Part shown: positions 47,865 to 60,200 of the stretch, piece after piece | Numbering within the stretch: the stretch's first letter is position 1 | Layout of the letters: each line of letters starts with the position of its first letter | Assembly: GCA_038503035.1 (NCBI GenBank) | Contig: JAVSML010018983.1 | Location: forward strand, 62,001 to 126,000 | Origin: Crocodylus rhombifer | Taxonomy: Eukaryota > Chordata > Crocodylia > Crocodylidae | Length of the DNA stretch: 64,000 bases | Reading direction: 5' to 3' | Position numbers and translations under genes: made by a program | The notes under the pieces: model-generated | What the model was told of the DNA's origin: nothing | Databases searched by the model: none | Seen by the model: the letters and a program-made list of their open reading frames with translations, nothing else

Positions 47865-48557
47865 GGAGAAGGTGAGCAGCCCTCAGTGATGAAAGAATGG
47901 GTTAGGCACTGTTTAGAAAAGCTTGAGATGTACAACTCCGTGGGGCCAAATGCAATGAATCCGAGGATGCTGAGGGAGTTGGCCAGTGGCTCTGCAATCA
48001 CATCAACCATTATCTTTGAAAACTTGTGGTGATCAAGGGAGGTCCCAGACAATTGGAAAAGGAGAAATATAGTGCCCATCTTTAAGAAAGGGGAGGAGGA
48101 GGATCCAGGGAACTACAGACCAGTCAGCCTTACCTCAGTTCCCTGAAAAGTCATGAAGCAGGTCCTCAAAGAATCCATTTCTAAGCAGTTGGAGGAGAAG
48201 AAGATGATTAGGAATAGTTGGCATGGATTCACTAAGGGCAAGTCATGCCTGACCAACCTGATTGCCTTCTACGATGAGATAAAACTGGCTCTGTGGATGA
48301 GGGAAAAACAGTGGACATATAATATACCTTGACTTTAGCAAGGGTTTTGATACCATTTCCCATAGCATCCTTGCAAGGAAGCTGAGGAAGTATGGGTTGG
48401 ATGAATAAATTTTAAAGTGGATAGAAAGGTGTCTGGATTGTAATGGCTCAATGTCTAGTTGGCAGCTGGTATCAAGTGGAACGCCCGAGGAGTCAGTCCT
48501 GGGGCTGGTTTTGTTCAATATCTTCATTAACAATCTGGAAGATGAGATGGATTACAC

Positions 48558-49168
48558 CATAGGCAGAAGGAGAATTTTTTTTGTGGGGGCTGAGTGTGTA
48601 CACATGCACCCCCCCGCCTCACCCTGGGAAAGTCTGTGAGGGAAGGGTCAGGGGGAGGAGAAAGGGCCGTAGAAGGGGAGGCAGAAGGGCTGGGAATGGG
48701 CTGGGATCGGGAGGGAGCTGAGCCAGGCCTGGAATCAGGATCGGGGCCAGTGCCCACTGCGCCTGTGCAGGCGTCCCCTCCCCTGTGCCCAGGGTTGTTG
48801 CCTGGTGCTGTCGCCCCCCGTGCCAATGAATCTGCTACCCCCCAGCCCTGCACAGCCTGGGGTGGGGGCAGAGCAAGTCCAGTCTCGGCTGCGCCTCCAG
48901 GCTGGAGGGGACGGAGCCCCTGGGACCCCCATGCCCACCCTGTCCCGCTGAGAGTCATTCCTGGCGCAACCCCAGTCTCAGCCTGCAGCGGCAGCCTGCC
49001 CTGCCCCGTGCAGATCTGGGGGCACACGCCTCCATGCCTCCTGTGCCGCACCTGCCCCTCCCCCAGCCCCAGTTCTACTCCCTCCCCACCCCTGCTGTAG
49101 CCTGGAAGCCCACTGCCTGGCGTTTGGTGGGGGCTAAGCCCCATTAGCTCCCCCTTCCACTGCCTATG
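48558..49168. mobile_element. 611-bp hAT-like MITE inside CR1
   Basis: Perfect 9-bp terminal repeats CATAGGCAG and CTGCCTATG. Subterminal gtgggggctgag and ggtgggggctaagcccc are also inverted. Flanks gattacac and aattgcac agree at 6 of 8 bases, an 8-bp target duplication, and removing the element restores CR1 reading (gat tac acc ctc agc). GC-rich, no transposase. Confidence 0.85.
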
Positions 49169-49888
49169 AATTGCACCCTCAGCAAGTTCACAGATGACAC
49201 CAAGCTGGGGGGTGTAATAGCTAGATTAGAGGGTAGAGCTAGGATTCAGAGTGATCTAGATAAATTGGAGGATTGGGCCAAAAGAAATCTTATGAGATTC
49301 AACAAGGGCAAATGTAAAGCCCTGCAGTTAGGATGGCACAATCCCATGCACTGCTACCGCCTGGGGACTGACTGGCTAAGCAGCAGCTCTGCAGAAAAGG
49401 GCCTGAGGGTTACATTGGACAATAAGCTGGATATGAGTCAGCAGTGTGCCCTTGTTGCCAAGAAGGTTAACAGCATACTGGGCTGCACTAGTAGTAGTGT
49501 TGCCAGCAGATCGAGGGAAGTCATTATTCCCCTATATTCTGTACTGGTGAGGCCACATCTGGAGTACTGTGTCCAGTTCTGGACCCCACACTATAGAAAG
49601 GTTGGGGACAAATTGGAGAGAGTCCATTGGAGACCAACAAATATGGTTAGGAGGCTGAGGCACATGACTTATGAGGAGAGGCTGAGGAAACTCGGTTTAT
49701 TTAGTATGGAGAAGAAAAGACTGAGAGGGGATTTGATAGCAGCCTTTAACTACCTGAAGGGTGGGTCCAAAGAGGATGGAGCTGGACTGTTCTCAGTGAT
49801 GACAGAACAAGGAGCAATGGTCTCAAGCTGCAGCAAGGGAGGATTAAGTTGGATATTAGGAAAACAGTTCTCACTAGGAGGGTCCTGA
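49166..49888 (+). pseudogene. CR1 ORF2 C-terminal segment
   Basis: A frame of 240 codons. Its first codons come from the end of the inserted element (its last three bases), then CTLSKFTDDTKLGG, WAKRNLMRFNKGKCKALQLG and VRPHLEYCVQFW. It ends out of the natural frame. Confidence 0.88.
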
Positions 49889-50040
49889 AGCACTGGAACA
49901 AGTTACCTAGAGAGGTGATATAATCTCCATCCTTGGAGGTTTTTAAGGGCCAACTTGACAAAGCCCTGGCTGGAAGTTGGGGATGATCCTGCTTTGAACA
50001 GGGGCTTGGACTAGATGACTAGATGATTCTCTGATTTTAC

Positions 50041-51483
50041 AACTGTGGGGATGTACTACAATTTGAAGTACCCATACTGAAGCAGTTTCCCTGAAAACAG
50101 CATGCCCTTTCTGATGAGTGACTAACTACCTTGTCAGAAACCTGTATGTGCCCACTGCACACCTCCAATGAGTGATGCTTCAAAGGTGTACCTTGCATTA
50201 CAAAACCTTGTTGTGGGTGATGATGAGAAGCTAGGTGTAGAACCAGCATGACATCTGCAAGAAGTATCCTACAGGTATCTTCTGGTTCCCTGAGATTTTT
50301 CTCTGCTTACCATTGTAATGTCTTAGCATGTCTTCTTCAAAATCTTTAATTAATGAAGTCTAGAAGGCTGCAGTTCCATGGGCTCTCTGTCTTATGGGTT
50401 GCTGCATTCTGAAGGTAGTGCTCCAGGAAGAGAGTCATGTTTTTGATCTTCCCTCCCAGGGTGAAGTGTGCAGTGCCAGGCATCCTCTGTCAGTAGTAGC
50501 TCTGAATACTAGTTTCTTTAGTTGTGTTTCCTGGTATTGGTGTTTATTGTTCATCACTTTGCAGACTGTATCTCAGTAGTTATTTTTAATTAGTTTGGGG
50601 TTCCTTAATTTTTTTTCTGTGTAAAAATTTACTCCCAACTGTCTCTCTTCCCTTATTATTTCACATGTAATACCTGTGATCCATGTCCAGCATCTCAAGA
50701 CTAGCATGTGTGAAGGGTCCAGAAGGGTTTGAGGGGGAATAGGCTTATTAACAATGAGAGGTAAGGCGATCTGCCCAGCAAAATGCAACATGTCCTTCCT
50801 AGCCTAGGAATCCACTTTAAGTAGAACGTTGGACAATGTCCATGGCATTTTAATGCCTTCAGAAACAACAGGATTGTGGCTATTGTTGTTTCAGTTGAAA
50901 TGGAAGAAGATAGTTACAGAGCATGATCAGGGCAGTTTGAATAGTTGGTAAGAATAATGGAGCTTGTCTACACTTGAAAGATCATTTGGATTAAGGGAAG
51001 GGTCATTTAAAAAACAGCAGGTATTCTTGAATAACTCCAGAAGAAGAATTCCCAGTCCAGTTTATAATAACATGCTTTCAAAGTGGAATAATAACACATA
51101 GTATTTATTTTCTATTACCTTCCTTTCAGTGTATGCATGAAAGTGTGTTTTCTTCTTCTTACTACAGAGATGTGACTTGCTGTATGCTTATGTCAGAGAA
51201 GGCACAGCCCTTAGTTCTGGGAGGGGTTTGTTCTGCAGTTTCAGACTAGTCCCAAGATAAATCAGTCTCCTGCACCAAAAGAGTGAAGCCATGGACCATG
51301 GTGGTCACTATGTGGTCTTTAAATATCCTGCATCTGTACCATCAAGTGCCTTGAAGATGGCAACTTAGGCTGTGGACTTCACTTATTTTGTGGGAAGCTG
51401 TTGTAGAAAAAGGTGGACAGCAGTGATGTGCTCATGGTAGTCTGTGCTGCCTAAAAGATGGTCCATTGTGTTCAGTACCATAG
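50041..51483 (+). other. AT-rich intron/spacer, unassigned
   Basis: No gene or clear repeat. Confidence 0.35.
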
Positions 51484-52745
51484 GATCACAGAAAATAGGT
51501 TGGAAGGAACCTTGATAGGTCATCTCTCCTATCGCACAGCCCCAAGGCAGAATCAGCCATATCTAAACCATTTCTGTCAGATATCAGTCTAACTTGTTTT
51601 TAAAACCTCCATCATTAGAGGTTATTTCAATCTCCTCAGGTAACCTATTCTAGTGTTTTACTATTGTGACAGGGGGCCATCACAAAGCCAGTCACAACAT
51701 CAGCCTGCCCACCTGCCTAGGGCAGTCTGCCCACCTTACTCATCTACCACACCTTTGTTGGAACTAAAGTTGTTCATAGGCGGGAGGCTGTCCATTTAAT
51801 GCTCAATGCCAAGGTCGTAATACATGGCTCTGAACCATCCCTACACTGTGTCCCATGCCTTGCAGCTAGCACCCCAAAAAAATCACTTTCAACTCCCCCG
51901 GCCCCTTAGTTGGGCTGCATTCAGCCTCCAACCCACATTTATTCTTGGGTGTCTTCAGACGTACCTTACCCACATGCCCCTCTTTGGGGCCTCTACTCTG
52001 CCCCCTCACTGGGCTCCTGGGCCTTTTGCCCCTTAGGCCTCATCCTGGGCTCCTTGCCTCTATGGGTTCCTTGCCCCCCATGGCCTCAGATCCCTTACTG
52101 GACCTTGGCCATGTCTCAGACCCTACTCAATGGATCTGGACCCTGCCTCAGGCACCATTCAGTGGGCCTGGGCCCTGTGCTTTTCTGTCAGGGTGTGTTC
52201 TGCTAGCCTTTTCCCTCCACAGGGTACGCACAAGGCAGCAGAGCCTGAGACTAAGGCCCTATCCTTGCCTTTCACTGGGGAGGCACAGGTGTGGCATTTC
52301 CTGGAGACAGCCCCACCACAGGCAGTTCCACCCCACCATCCAGCCCCAGCAGGGTGTAGTTTCAGGTCATGCCCCAGGACCAGGAAGCTCCTCCATCCCC
52401 ATAGTTCCTACCCTAACCTCAACGTCTTCCAGGAATTGCAGTCTGAGTAATGTTGCTCTTCTAGCTCCATAGGTGTAATTGCCAGCTCTGCTCCTAGATC
52501 ATGGGTATACTGAGGTGTAACAGCCCTCCTCCAATCCAGTGGCCCCTTTTCAGTCATGTGACCATGTAATTGGGCCCAACTGCACCTGCTGGTTACTCAA
52601 ACCCATCCGGAAAACCCTTAAAGTCAAAGGCACAACCTGTGCTCTGCCGCAACTATCCTTTTAATTAGAAAGTTTTTCCTAATGTTCAGCCTACTTTCCC
52701 TTGTGGCATTAGCGTGAGTTCCCTAAGCCCTAAAGTAACCTACTG
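51484..52745 (-). mobile_element. old CR1 3' fragment split by a solo LTR
   Basis: Left part starts taggatcacagaaaatagg, then ttggaaggaaccttgatagg. Right part resumes aattagaaagtttttcctaa, tgttcagcctac. Diverged and without coding. Confidence 0.8.
51665..52651. mobile_element. solo LTR of an endogenous retrovirus (987 bp)
   Basis: Begins TGTGACAGGGGGCC and ends CTCTGCCGCA, so TG...CA, and is flanked by the 5-bp direct repeat actat (51660-51664 and 52652-52656). It sits inside a CR1 whose sequence continues across the site. No internal retroviral genes are present. Orientation not determined. The call rests on these termini, not on a family match. Confidence 0.7.
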
Positions 52746-52929
52746 CATTAGGTTACTCTAGCCAAGACATGGCAATGAGTCATTGAGCAGAATAGGACAT
52801 AGTTTGCTAACCAGCTGGCTATGATAGAAAGCATGAGTTGTGGATGTTGCTATGTGACAGCTTAGGATCATCAAGAAATCCAGGAGCATTCTTAAGTTAT
52901 AAACTGAATCAGTGAGTCAAGGTCATGCA

Positions 52930-53720
52930 CTCAGGAAGTTATCTCCTGGTGGCAAACTCTCTAAAGCGCTTCTCTCTGTCCACCAGCATCACCTCTGTCT
53001 TGCTTGAGTCCAGCTTCAACCAGCGGTTCTTCATCCTTGGACTGATTGCACCCAAGCAGTGAGCCATCTTGCTACTAGAGGCATGTCTGTATGTGGTGAA
53101 GGATAAGGAGGGCTGCATGTCATCCTGCATATCGCTGACATGTAAGTCCATTTGACCAGTTCACCTAGTTGGCTGCATGGGGATGAAGAACAGGACTGCA
53201 GAAAATTGTGTGGGATTCCACATGTGAGGCTCTAGTAATAGAGGTGCGTCTTGCTATCACTGCTTCCTGGTGGGACCCAAACAATTTTAGTGCATTTACC
53301 CTGAAATTCTACCAGCTCTCTCTCAGGCAAGAAAGTTGTATTCCACAATCAATATAGGTGGAAAAGAGATCCAGAAATGTGAGGGTGGATGCCTGCTCTC
53401 TATCCACTGACAGCAGGAAATCTCCATCAGTGCCACTGTGGTGGTTTCAGTTTTGTGTCCTGGCCTAAGTTCAGATCGTCCAGGTTCTAGAAAGTTGGCT
53501 TCTGTTCACTGAGTTCAGTAGCTGGCCTTTGGCTGTCTTTTCTCTGAGCTTGCTCAGGAATGGGAAGTTTGATTCTGGGCAGTATTTGGCTAGAAGGACT
53601 GATCTATCCAGGGCAGGTTTCTTTCCAGTTGGTCTGACTACTGCATATGCGAAGGAAGAAAGAAGATTTCTACACTTCTGTTAATGAGGAATGGACTATT
53701 TTGGTCAGCAGTGGCACCAG
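52930..53720 (-). mobile_element. L2-like LINE reverse transcriptase fragment
   Basis: Minus-strand islands in correct order: AVVRPTGKKPALDRSVLLAK then YCPESNFPFLSKLREKTAK (53650-53510), LTFLDLFSTYIDCGIQL (53380-53330, relic of LDLSAAFDTVDH), DMQDDMQPSLSF (53130, relic of the YADDTQL box) and RWLKLDSSKTEVMLV (53030-52980). The motif set, especially LKLxxxKTEVxL, points to L2-like LINEs, not CR1. Frames are broken. Confidence 0.75.
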
Positions 53721-56143
53721 TTGCTTGTGAACTTGCTACGTGAGCCAGGAGACCTGAGTCGGGTTGCTAAACTTTGGGCTAGGCTTCATTTAGGAAGTCC
53801 AAATATTCTTAAGAAGGGAATGCACTGGCCTCTGGCAATGCAGGCAGGCTGTGTGTAAAGCATTACAGACAGAACAGATTTGTGCGCTGTGTGAAGGCTT
53901 TCAGAGACTGCATGCCTTCAGAAAGAATAGCTTTTTGTAGTATGTGGTGCTCAGCTCCAGTGCAGGCTGTTGATGACACACGGGGCTGGTGAAGTGTGTC
54001 CTACCATATAGATAGCTCCTTGAGGCAAGCTTTAGTGACTTCAGTGACGTCTGATAAGAAAGGTCTGTTCTATAATACAGCCTCACCATAGAAGGCATTT
54101 GTTATGTCTGTATCAGCCCTTATTTCTGTGGATGCTAGAATTTCTGTTCCTCTCTCCTTATCAGACTCAGAGTGTTAGAAAACATGTTGGATGATGGGGA
54201 AGGGCCTATTTAGTGACCAATGTGTAGATGGTTAGACTTAGTATATCATAATGATGATTCACCAGGGCCTCAATTCCTCATCTTGTGGGTGGAGTCCCCA
54301 ATAATTTAGCAGGTGTTGGAGTCTCTATGGTCAGATTAGGTTCCATGAGCCTTTCTTATTGCCTGGAACAGGATGGTCTCTGGCCATGGCCTTAGTGAGA
54401 TGATGGTCTGTTCAAGACAGTGCTATAAGTCGGGTCCAGGGTGTGACTGGCAGCCTGAGTTAAACCAGAGATGCTAGTGAAAATCCCAGAGGAAAAGAAG
54501 TGGTGGCATGAATTTGTTGGTCTTTGCAACCACATCCTTGTCAATATGCCTGTGGGTATCTCCTGAAATGTCAAGTGTGTGGGTGTTTTACCACCACCAC
54601 TGACCCTGTGTCAATGCACCCCTTTATCAGTCAGTCCCTTAGTCTGTGCTGGTTTGTAAAGGAGCACACAATCAGTCAGTCCTGCCTCTGCTTCCTGCCG
54701 TTTGATATGGAAATTTGAATGAGGATGTCTTAGATTTGAGGCTCCTCTCCTGGCATTGTTTTCAGGAAGGAAGAACACAGTGGTACCTACCGCCTTGTCC
54801 TGTCAAAGTCTGTGGGGAGCATTGTGATTTGTGGGGATGAGATGACCTGGCATAAGGCTCATGTCATTTCTCACTAGGCACACCATTACCTATATGATTT
54901 TGTGTGTTGTTTGCTGATGGCTGATCATACAGTGGTAAAGACTGAGTTTAGTTTCTCTCACTTTCTGCTGCCTTCTGGCCTGTACCAAGGCCGTGGTCCT
55001 GCACAGTGTACAAGTGTTAGATGGCCATAATCTGGCTTCTATATCTGCTTTTCACTTGGCTCAGACAGTTCCTCCCAGTCTGGACTGTGCTGGGTAAAGT
55101 GATTGATTATGCCCTAGGATGATCTGAGTGGAGGGAATGTGTCTGAGTCACCAGTGCCATGTCATGGCGCTGGATACCTTTCAGAGCTGTATCCTGGTGG
55201 ACTCCTGGGAAGAGGCAGGACTGGAGTAGTGTTGGGTATGCTGGATGCCAGGCTGCTTAGCAGAGCAAATGGTGCAGAACAATGAGTAAAAGATTGCCTG
55301 CTAATGGCCTTGGTCATCCAGCTCTTTGAAAGAAGCTGCCTTTGTTGTTGAATTGTTCCTATTGCCCTTTCCTGCCAGGGGAGGGCGGATAGCACTCGAT
55401 ATTCAGCAGTGCCTGAGTTATGGCTCTGTTGTGGCAGCCTGCTCAGCTGGTGGGAATGAATTTTAGAGCAGCAGGACTGGACTCATTCTCTGTGAAGGAC
55501 ACAGGGTTGTGTGGAAGCTCTGCTCCTAGTGACACAGCTTCATTTGCACGTGTCTGGCACTGTGCCTCCACCACCACCTCTGCCACCACTGTATGCTAGC
55601 ACTGCATCCCTCCACTGGCTTTGGGGGGTCCACTTACTCCTCTTCATGGTATCCCTGTGCCACTTATATTGCATACTGAAGGGGACAGTCACACCCCCCA
55701 CTACCTTTCTCTCAGGTTGCCTTATGCCCAGAAGCCCCTTTCTCCTCTCAGTAATATGTGCATATGTTCCCAGCCTCTTTCATTAAAACCCTTGCTCTGT
55801 TTTTTACAGAAGCCCAGCTCTGCTGTGTGTGTAATGTGGTAATCACCAGATTCAATATCCAGGTATATATCAGGCATGTGCCAACACTGGGCAAGCAGGT
55901 TGAGTGGCCAGTTCTCGTCTTCTGTCTCCTTACCTCACAGGGTTTTAGTTATCTAGTCATTCCTTTTGCTCACCCAGACCAAATTCTGCCTTCATTCACA
56001 CCAGTACAATCTGACTGAGGTGAGCTGGGTTGTACAGGAGTACCTCAAGGTAGTTTCCATCTCTGCCCTGTCCAACCATCTCTCTCCCTTCTCTGTGTAT
56101 ATCTGACCATGCCCTTGACTCACAGCTTGTGCCTCTATTTCAG
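53721..56143 (+). other. PSD: PSD upstream intron, unassigned
   Basis: No clear repeat or exon. Older L2 sequence may extend here. Ends in the PSD acceptor (tgcctctatttcag at 56130-56143). Confidence 0.4.
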
Positions 56144-56270
56144 GGCCACATAAGGATGTGTCACCTTCCAGCGCAGCCCTCATCTTGCAGGCATCGGAAA
56201 AGCTTCTCCTCCCTCCTGCCCCACCCCTTCTGGCTTCAAACCTGACGACGCCTTGCCCTTCCCCAGCAGG
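56144..56270 (+). other. PSD: PSD 5' UTR part of the first coding exon
   Basis: From the acceptor at 56143 to the base before the ATG. It contains an upstream ATG (56156) opening a 29-codon frame that stops at 56243-56245, 25 bases before the PSD start. Confidence 0.65.
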
Positions 56271-57248
56271 ATGGCCCAGGCTGGGGGGGTCATACGCTTC
56301 CGCCCTGATGGAGACTGTGCCATGTCATCCCCACAGGTGGAGCGCAGGCCCTGGCTGCCTGCTGCCAAGAACTTCATTGAATACAGTACCTACAGCCCCC
56401 CACACTGTCTCACCCCCAATCTCAATGCAGGCAGGATCCACTTACTGCGCAAGGGTCTGAATCCCGATGCCCGGCGCTCCCAGCTGGGCATGTATAGCAG
56501 CACTGGCTCCTTGGTCCGTAAGGCATTGGAGACAGGCCCCTTTGGCAACAGCAACTGCTCAAGCACCGGGCGAGTGACAGCTCCTTGCACCCCACTGCGA
56601 AGCAGGCCAAGCCCCTCACTGTCATCACCTGGCAGTCGCACCCCTCTGGTGGCATCTGCCGCTGAAGGACAGAGCTCTGTGGTGACGTTCCGGTTCATTG
56701 AGAAAGCCAGTGTGAAAACCCTGAATGGCCTCCCACCAGCTGAGCCCTGGAGGGAGAATGAGCAGAGTGCCCATGGCCTGAGCCGGAGCTTGGAGTTTGG
56801 GGAGGCCATCCGCTGTAGCTCCAGCAGAGAGGAGAACTCCTGCCTAGCAGCACAAATCCAGGTCTCCCGACAGAGCAAAGCCATGTCACCTCAGAGGGGC
56901 ACCAAACAGACCATGAACGAGGACCTCCAACTGACAGCCGACCTGCCTGGGTCTAACCCTGGGAGCGGGACTCCTGGTGGGACATACACCCCTCTGAACC
57001 ACAGCAGTAAGTTTCATGAGCACCTCAGTCGGAAGCTGAAACTAGAGGCCTCTGCATCAGACCCTTTCCTGGCTGGGAGCAGGCCTCCCGGGGACAAGCG
57101 CTCCTCTAGCGGTTCTGGCAATGGAAGGGATTCCCACTCCCTGAATTCCAACTGCATCTTCAGTTCTCTCACCAATGGGCTTGGGACACCATCAGAGGAC
57201 CTCTCAGCACTGCTCGGGAGTCCTCTGAACATGGAGCCGTGCTACCAG
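56271..57248 (+). CDS. PSD: PSD coding exon 1
   Basis: 326 codons from [16 protein letters not shown] to NMEPCYQ. Donor taccag|gtactg. The frame runs on past the donor to 57296 but that part is intron. Confidence 0.93.
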
Positions 57249-60200
57249 GTACTGCACAGAGTTACTCTAAGGGAAAGCTGGTCCCTCTGCCTCTAGAGGC
57301 CACCTCTCTGCTTTGTAACTCTTCACACTTCACAGAGATCTCACCACTAATGCTTTCTCCCTTTCCTGCAGGGGGGCTCGTGGGCATATTCCCGGGAGAC
57401 CTCAGCCCATGCCCAACGCATTGCAAAGGCCAAGTGGGAATTCTTCTATGGCTCTCTAGATTCTCCAGGTACAGGTAAATGGTCCCCTGTGGTGAGCAGT
57501 GGGGCTGGGGAGGGGAGTTCTCCTTCCTCTAGGGCTGTCATTAACTTGGAACCAGATCCAGGTCTGAATGCTAGGGCTGGCCTTTTTGCTGTCACAGTCC
57601 ACCCCAAGCCCCCAGCTGTCCCTCCAAACTTTGGGGTGCGGGCTCTGAAAGCTGGATGGAAACCATATCGTTCAAGCTGATATAGTAAAACCCAGGCTCA
57701 AAATAACTAGTCCTTCACCTAAGACCCACACCTCTGCTACCATTAATCTGTTCACACAAACTTCTCTGTGCTTATGAATGAGATTTTACTGTGACTCTGT
57801 ACCCACTGACTGGGGGCTGGGCTTCGCTCTTGGCTTCCTTTTAGGAGGGCTCCAGGTGCTCTGGGGGCTGCTGGCTGAGGAGGACCCGGTTCATAGAGCT
57901 TTAGATGCACCTAACTGCCCTAAATGCTCACAGCTGCAATGGCTGCAAAACTGGAAATGTCTCCCTTTGAATACTGCCTATTGCCTCCTTTCTGCCTCCC
58001 ATTTCTCACTCCCCTCTTCTCTGGGCCTGTGCAGGGCTGCTCATATGTAACGTTGGGAAGTAGTGGGCCTCTCCGCCTCTCAGATGCCATTGCCTCATGT
58101 AAAACAGAGGTTGAGTTTCTCTGAGGAATGGGTCATGGCCTGTGCATGTAAATGCTTTGGCTCTCTCTGTTCCAGGCAATTCCCCTCAGAGACCTGAATC
58201 ACCTTCCCGCAAAGAGCCCCTTCAGAAACCCAGCCACCTGCTGCTACCAGAACCTAAGAAGTCCATGGCTGAGCACAGCTTTTGTCACGTAGAGGTGGAA
58301 ATAGAGATGGCTCCTTCAGGCAACAAGAACCCAGGCTCCTGTGAAACTGGAATTATAAGAAGAACAGTGAAGTATTCAGAGACAGACCTGGACTCGGTGC
58401 CTCTGAGGTGCTATCGTGAGACCAACATTGATGATATTCTGGCCGAGAAGGATGAGGTGGATTCGGCCATTGAGAGTCAGAAGGACAGCGAGAGCAACCC
58501 GAGTTTCACTGGCACCTTGGGGAGAAGGAACAGTGCACCTGAAGACCCCTTTCCCCAGGGCACCATGGAGCACAATGGGAAGCATATGAGGAATGGCAAA
58601 CGTGGAGAAGAGGTGGATGAGGATGATGAGGTGTTTGAAGCAACAAGGCAAGAGAACGGAGACAGGTGAATTTGCTAGGGAAGGAGCAAGGTAGTGTCTG
58701 GTAGGGGAAAAATGCTCCTTATACTTCCTCACTCATTTCTACCACAGAATGGTTTTTTGCTGGGTGAGTTCACATGCCAGAAATGTGTGGCCTATTAGTA
58801 TCATCTGGTAGGGTACAATGGGATTGTGAGCCTCTCCAAACTAGGTAGGACTGCATGGTGAACCCTCAGATAGTAAATTGCTGAAAAACTGCAGGGTCTT
58901 GCATCAACCTCCACTTCCATAGGGGGCACGATGCCGCTGGAGTTGCTGTAGCTGTATTTAGAATAAGACCTAAAACAAAGATCATGTGGCTGAACTGGAA
59001 TCCTAAGGCTCTCCTGGCAAGTAAGGGTGTTAACTCGAGTGTCCAGTCTAACTACCAACCGAGACAGCTATATTCTTCCTCCAGAGTTTCCTCCTGAGCT
59101 TTCAGAAGAAATGGTTAAAGGGTTTATTACTCCCCATCCTAAGCTGTCATGTAGTGTTCTTGTGTATTGTAAAGAAGCTGCTGTGCTTCACCCCAGAGCT
59201 GTCTGCATTTCAGCAGCAAGTGAAGAATTTTTTGGCCTTGGTATAAGGAATTTACTAAGCTTGTGAAACACTAGTGAAATGCCAGGAGCCATGTGTATGT
59301 GTTCTGTTTTGTAGTAGCATTAGCCTGTGTGCATTTCCCACCTTCCCAAACTCTGTGTTGGCAGTGTGATAGTGTATTGGAGGATGGAGAGGGGAGGGTT
59401 AGGATAGAGGGAAGGGAGGTAGGAATGATGGAAAGGAAGCACATTGGGCTGAGTGCGGGGGAAGAGTAGAAAGGCAAAGCACAAGGTGGCTGGGGCTGAG
59501 GCCTGATCCAGAACCCACTGAAGTCTTTGAGGTTCCTCACATCGATCCAAAGGAGGTTTGGATTAGGGCATACGTTCACCCCCTGGTTTGTAGATGGAGT
59601 TGATCCTATGGCTCTCTTAGCTACAGGGGAGTGGAGCGTATAGTACAGTGGTTCTCAACCGGGGCACCACAAGACCCTTTCAAAGGTGCTGAGGTCTGTG
59701 TGGAACGGTCCCTTTCCAGCAGGAGCATGCTGGGCAGTTTGGGAAGTGGCTACAGCAGGTTCCCCTCCTGCTACAGCCCTCCCTAGTCCTCCCATAGTCC
59801 ATTCAAAATGCTCCCTCCTGGAAACAGGGTCACAGGAGACCATTCCAGCTGACCTTCGCGGGGCACAGGCAGCAGCGCTGGGTGCTGACCAGGGGGAGGG
59901 CACTGGAATGGAGGCAGAGGGTGCCAAAGCACTGGTAGGGGTCTGTGTTCAGCAGAGGATCACTGAGGGATGTTAGCTGCTGTTAGCTCTGGCCCCACAG
60001 ATGCTGCTAGGCCAGAGTCAGGATTCCCTTCCAAGCCTGGCTTCCCCCTTCCCCCCACCACTGCAACACCAGATGCTATATTAACCCTTTCACAGCTGCA
60101 ACCAAATTAACGCTTTTACAGCCATTCTCTACAGGCAGCTTGTGTGCCCAAGAAACAGAAATGAGTAGCTACCATGCTGGAACAGTGATTCTCCACTGGG

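Larger units (their letters stand above)
47590..50040 (+). mobile_element. CR1 LINE split by a hAT-like element
   Basis: Plus-strand CR1 coding: NKKGFYKYVSNKRKVKKNVG, then RT (degraded), then KFTDDTKLGG, EKGLRVTLDN and RPHLEYCVQFWTP. It ends with ggggcttggactagatgact near 50040. 5' truncated, with several stops. The catalytic box reads FTDDT where FADDT is usual. A 611-bp element sits at 48558-49168. Confidence 0.92.

Noticed and set aside
48527..49144. 205-codon minus-strand and 168-codon plus-strand frames
   Set aside because: They lie inside the GC-rich non-autonomous hAT-like insertion and have no recognisable domain.
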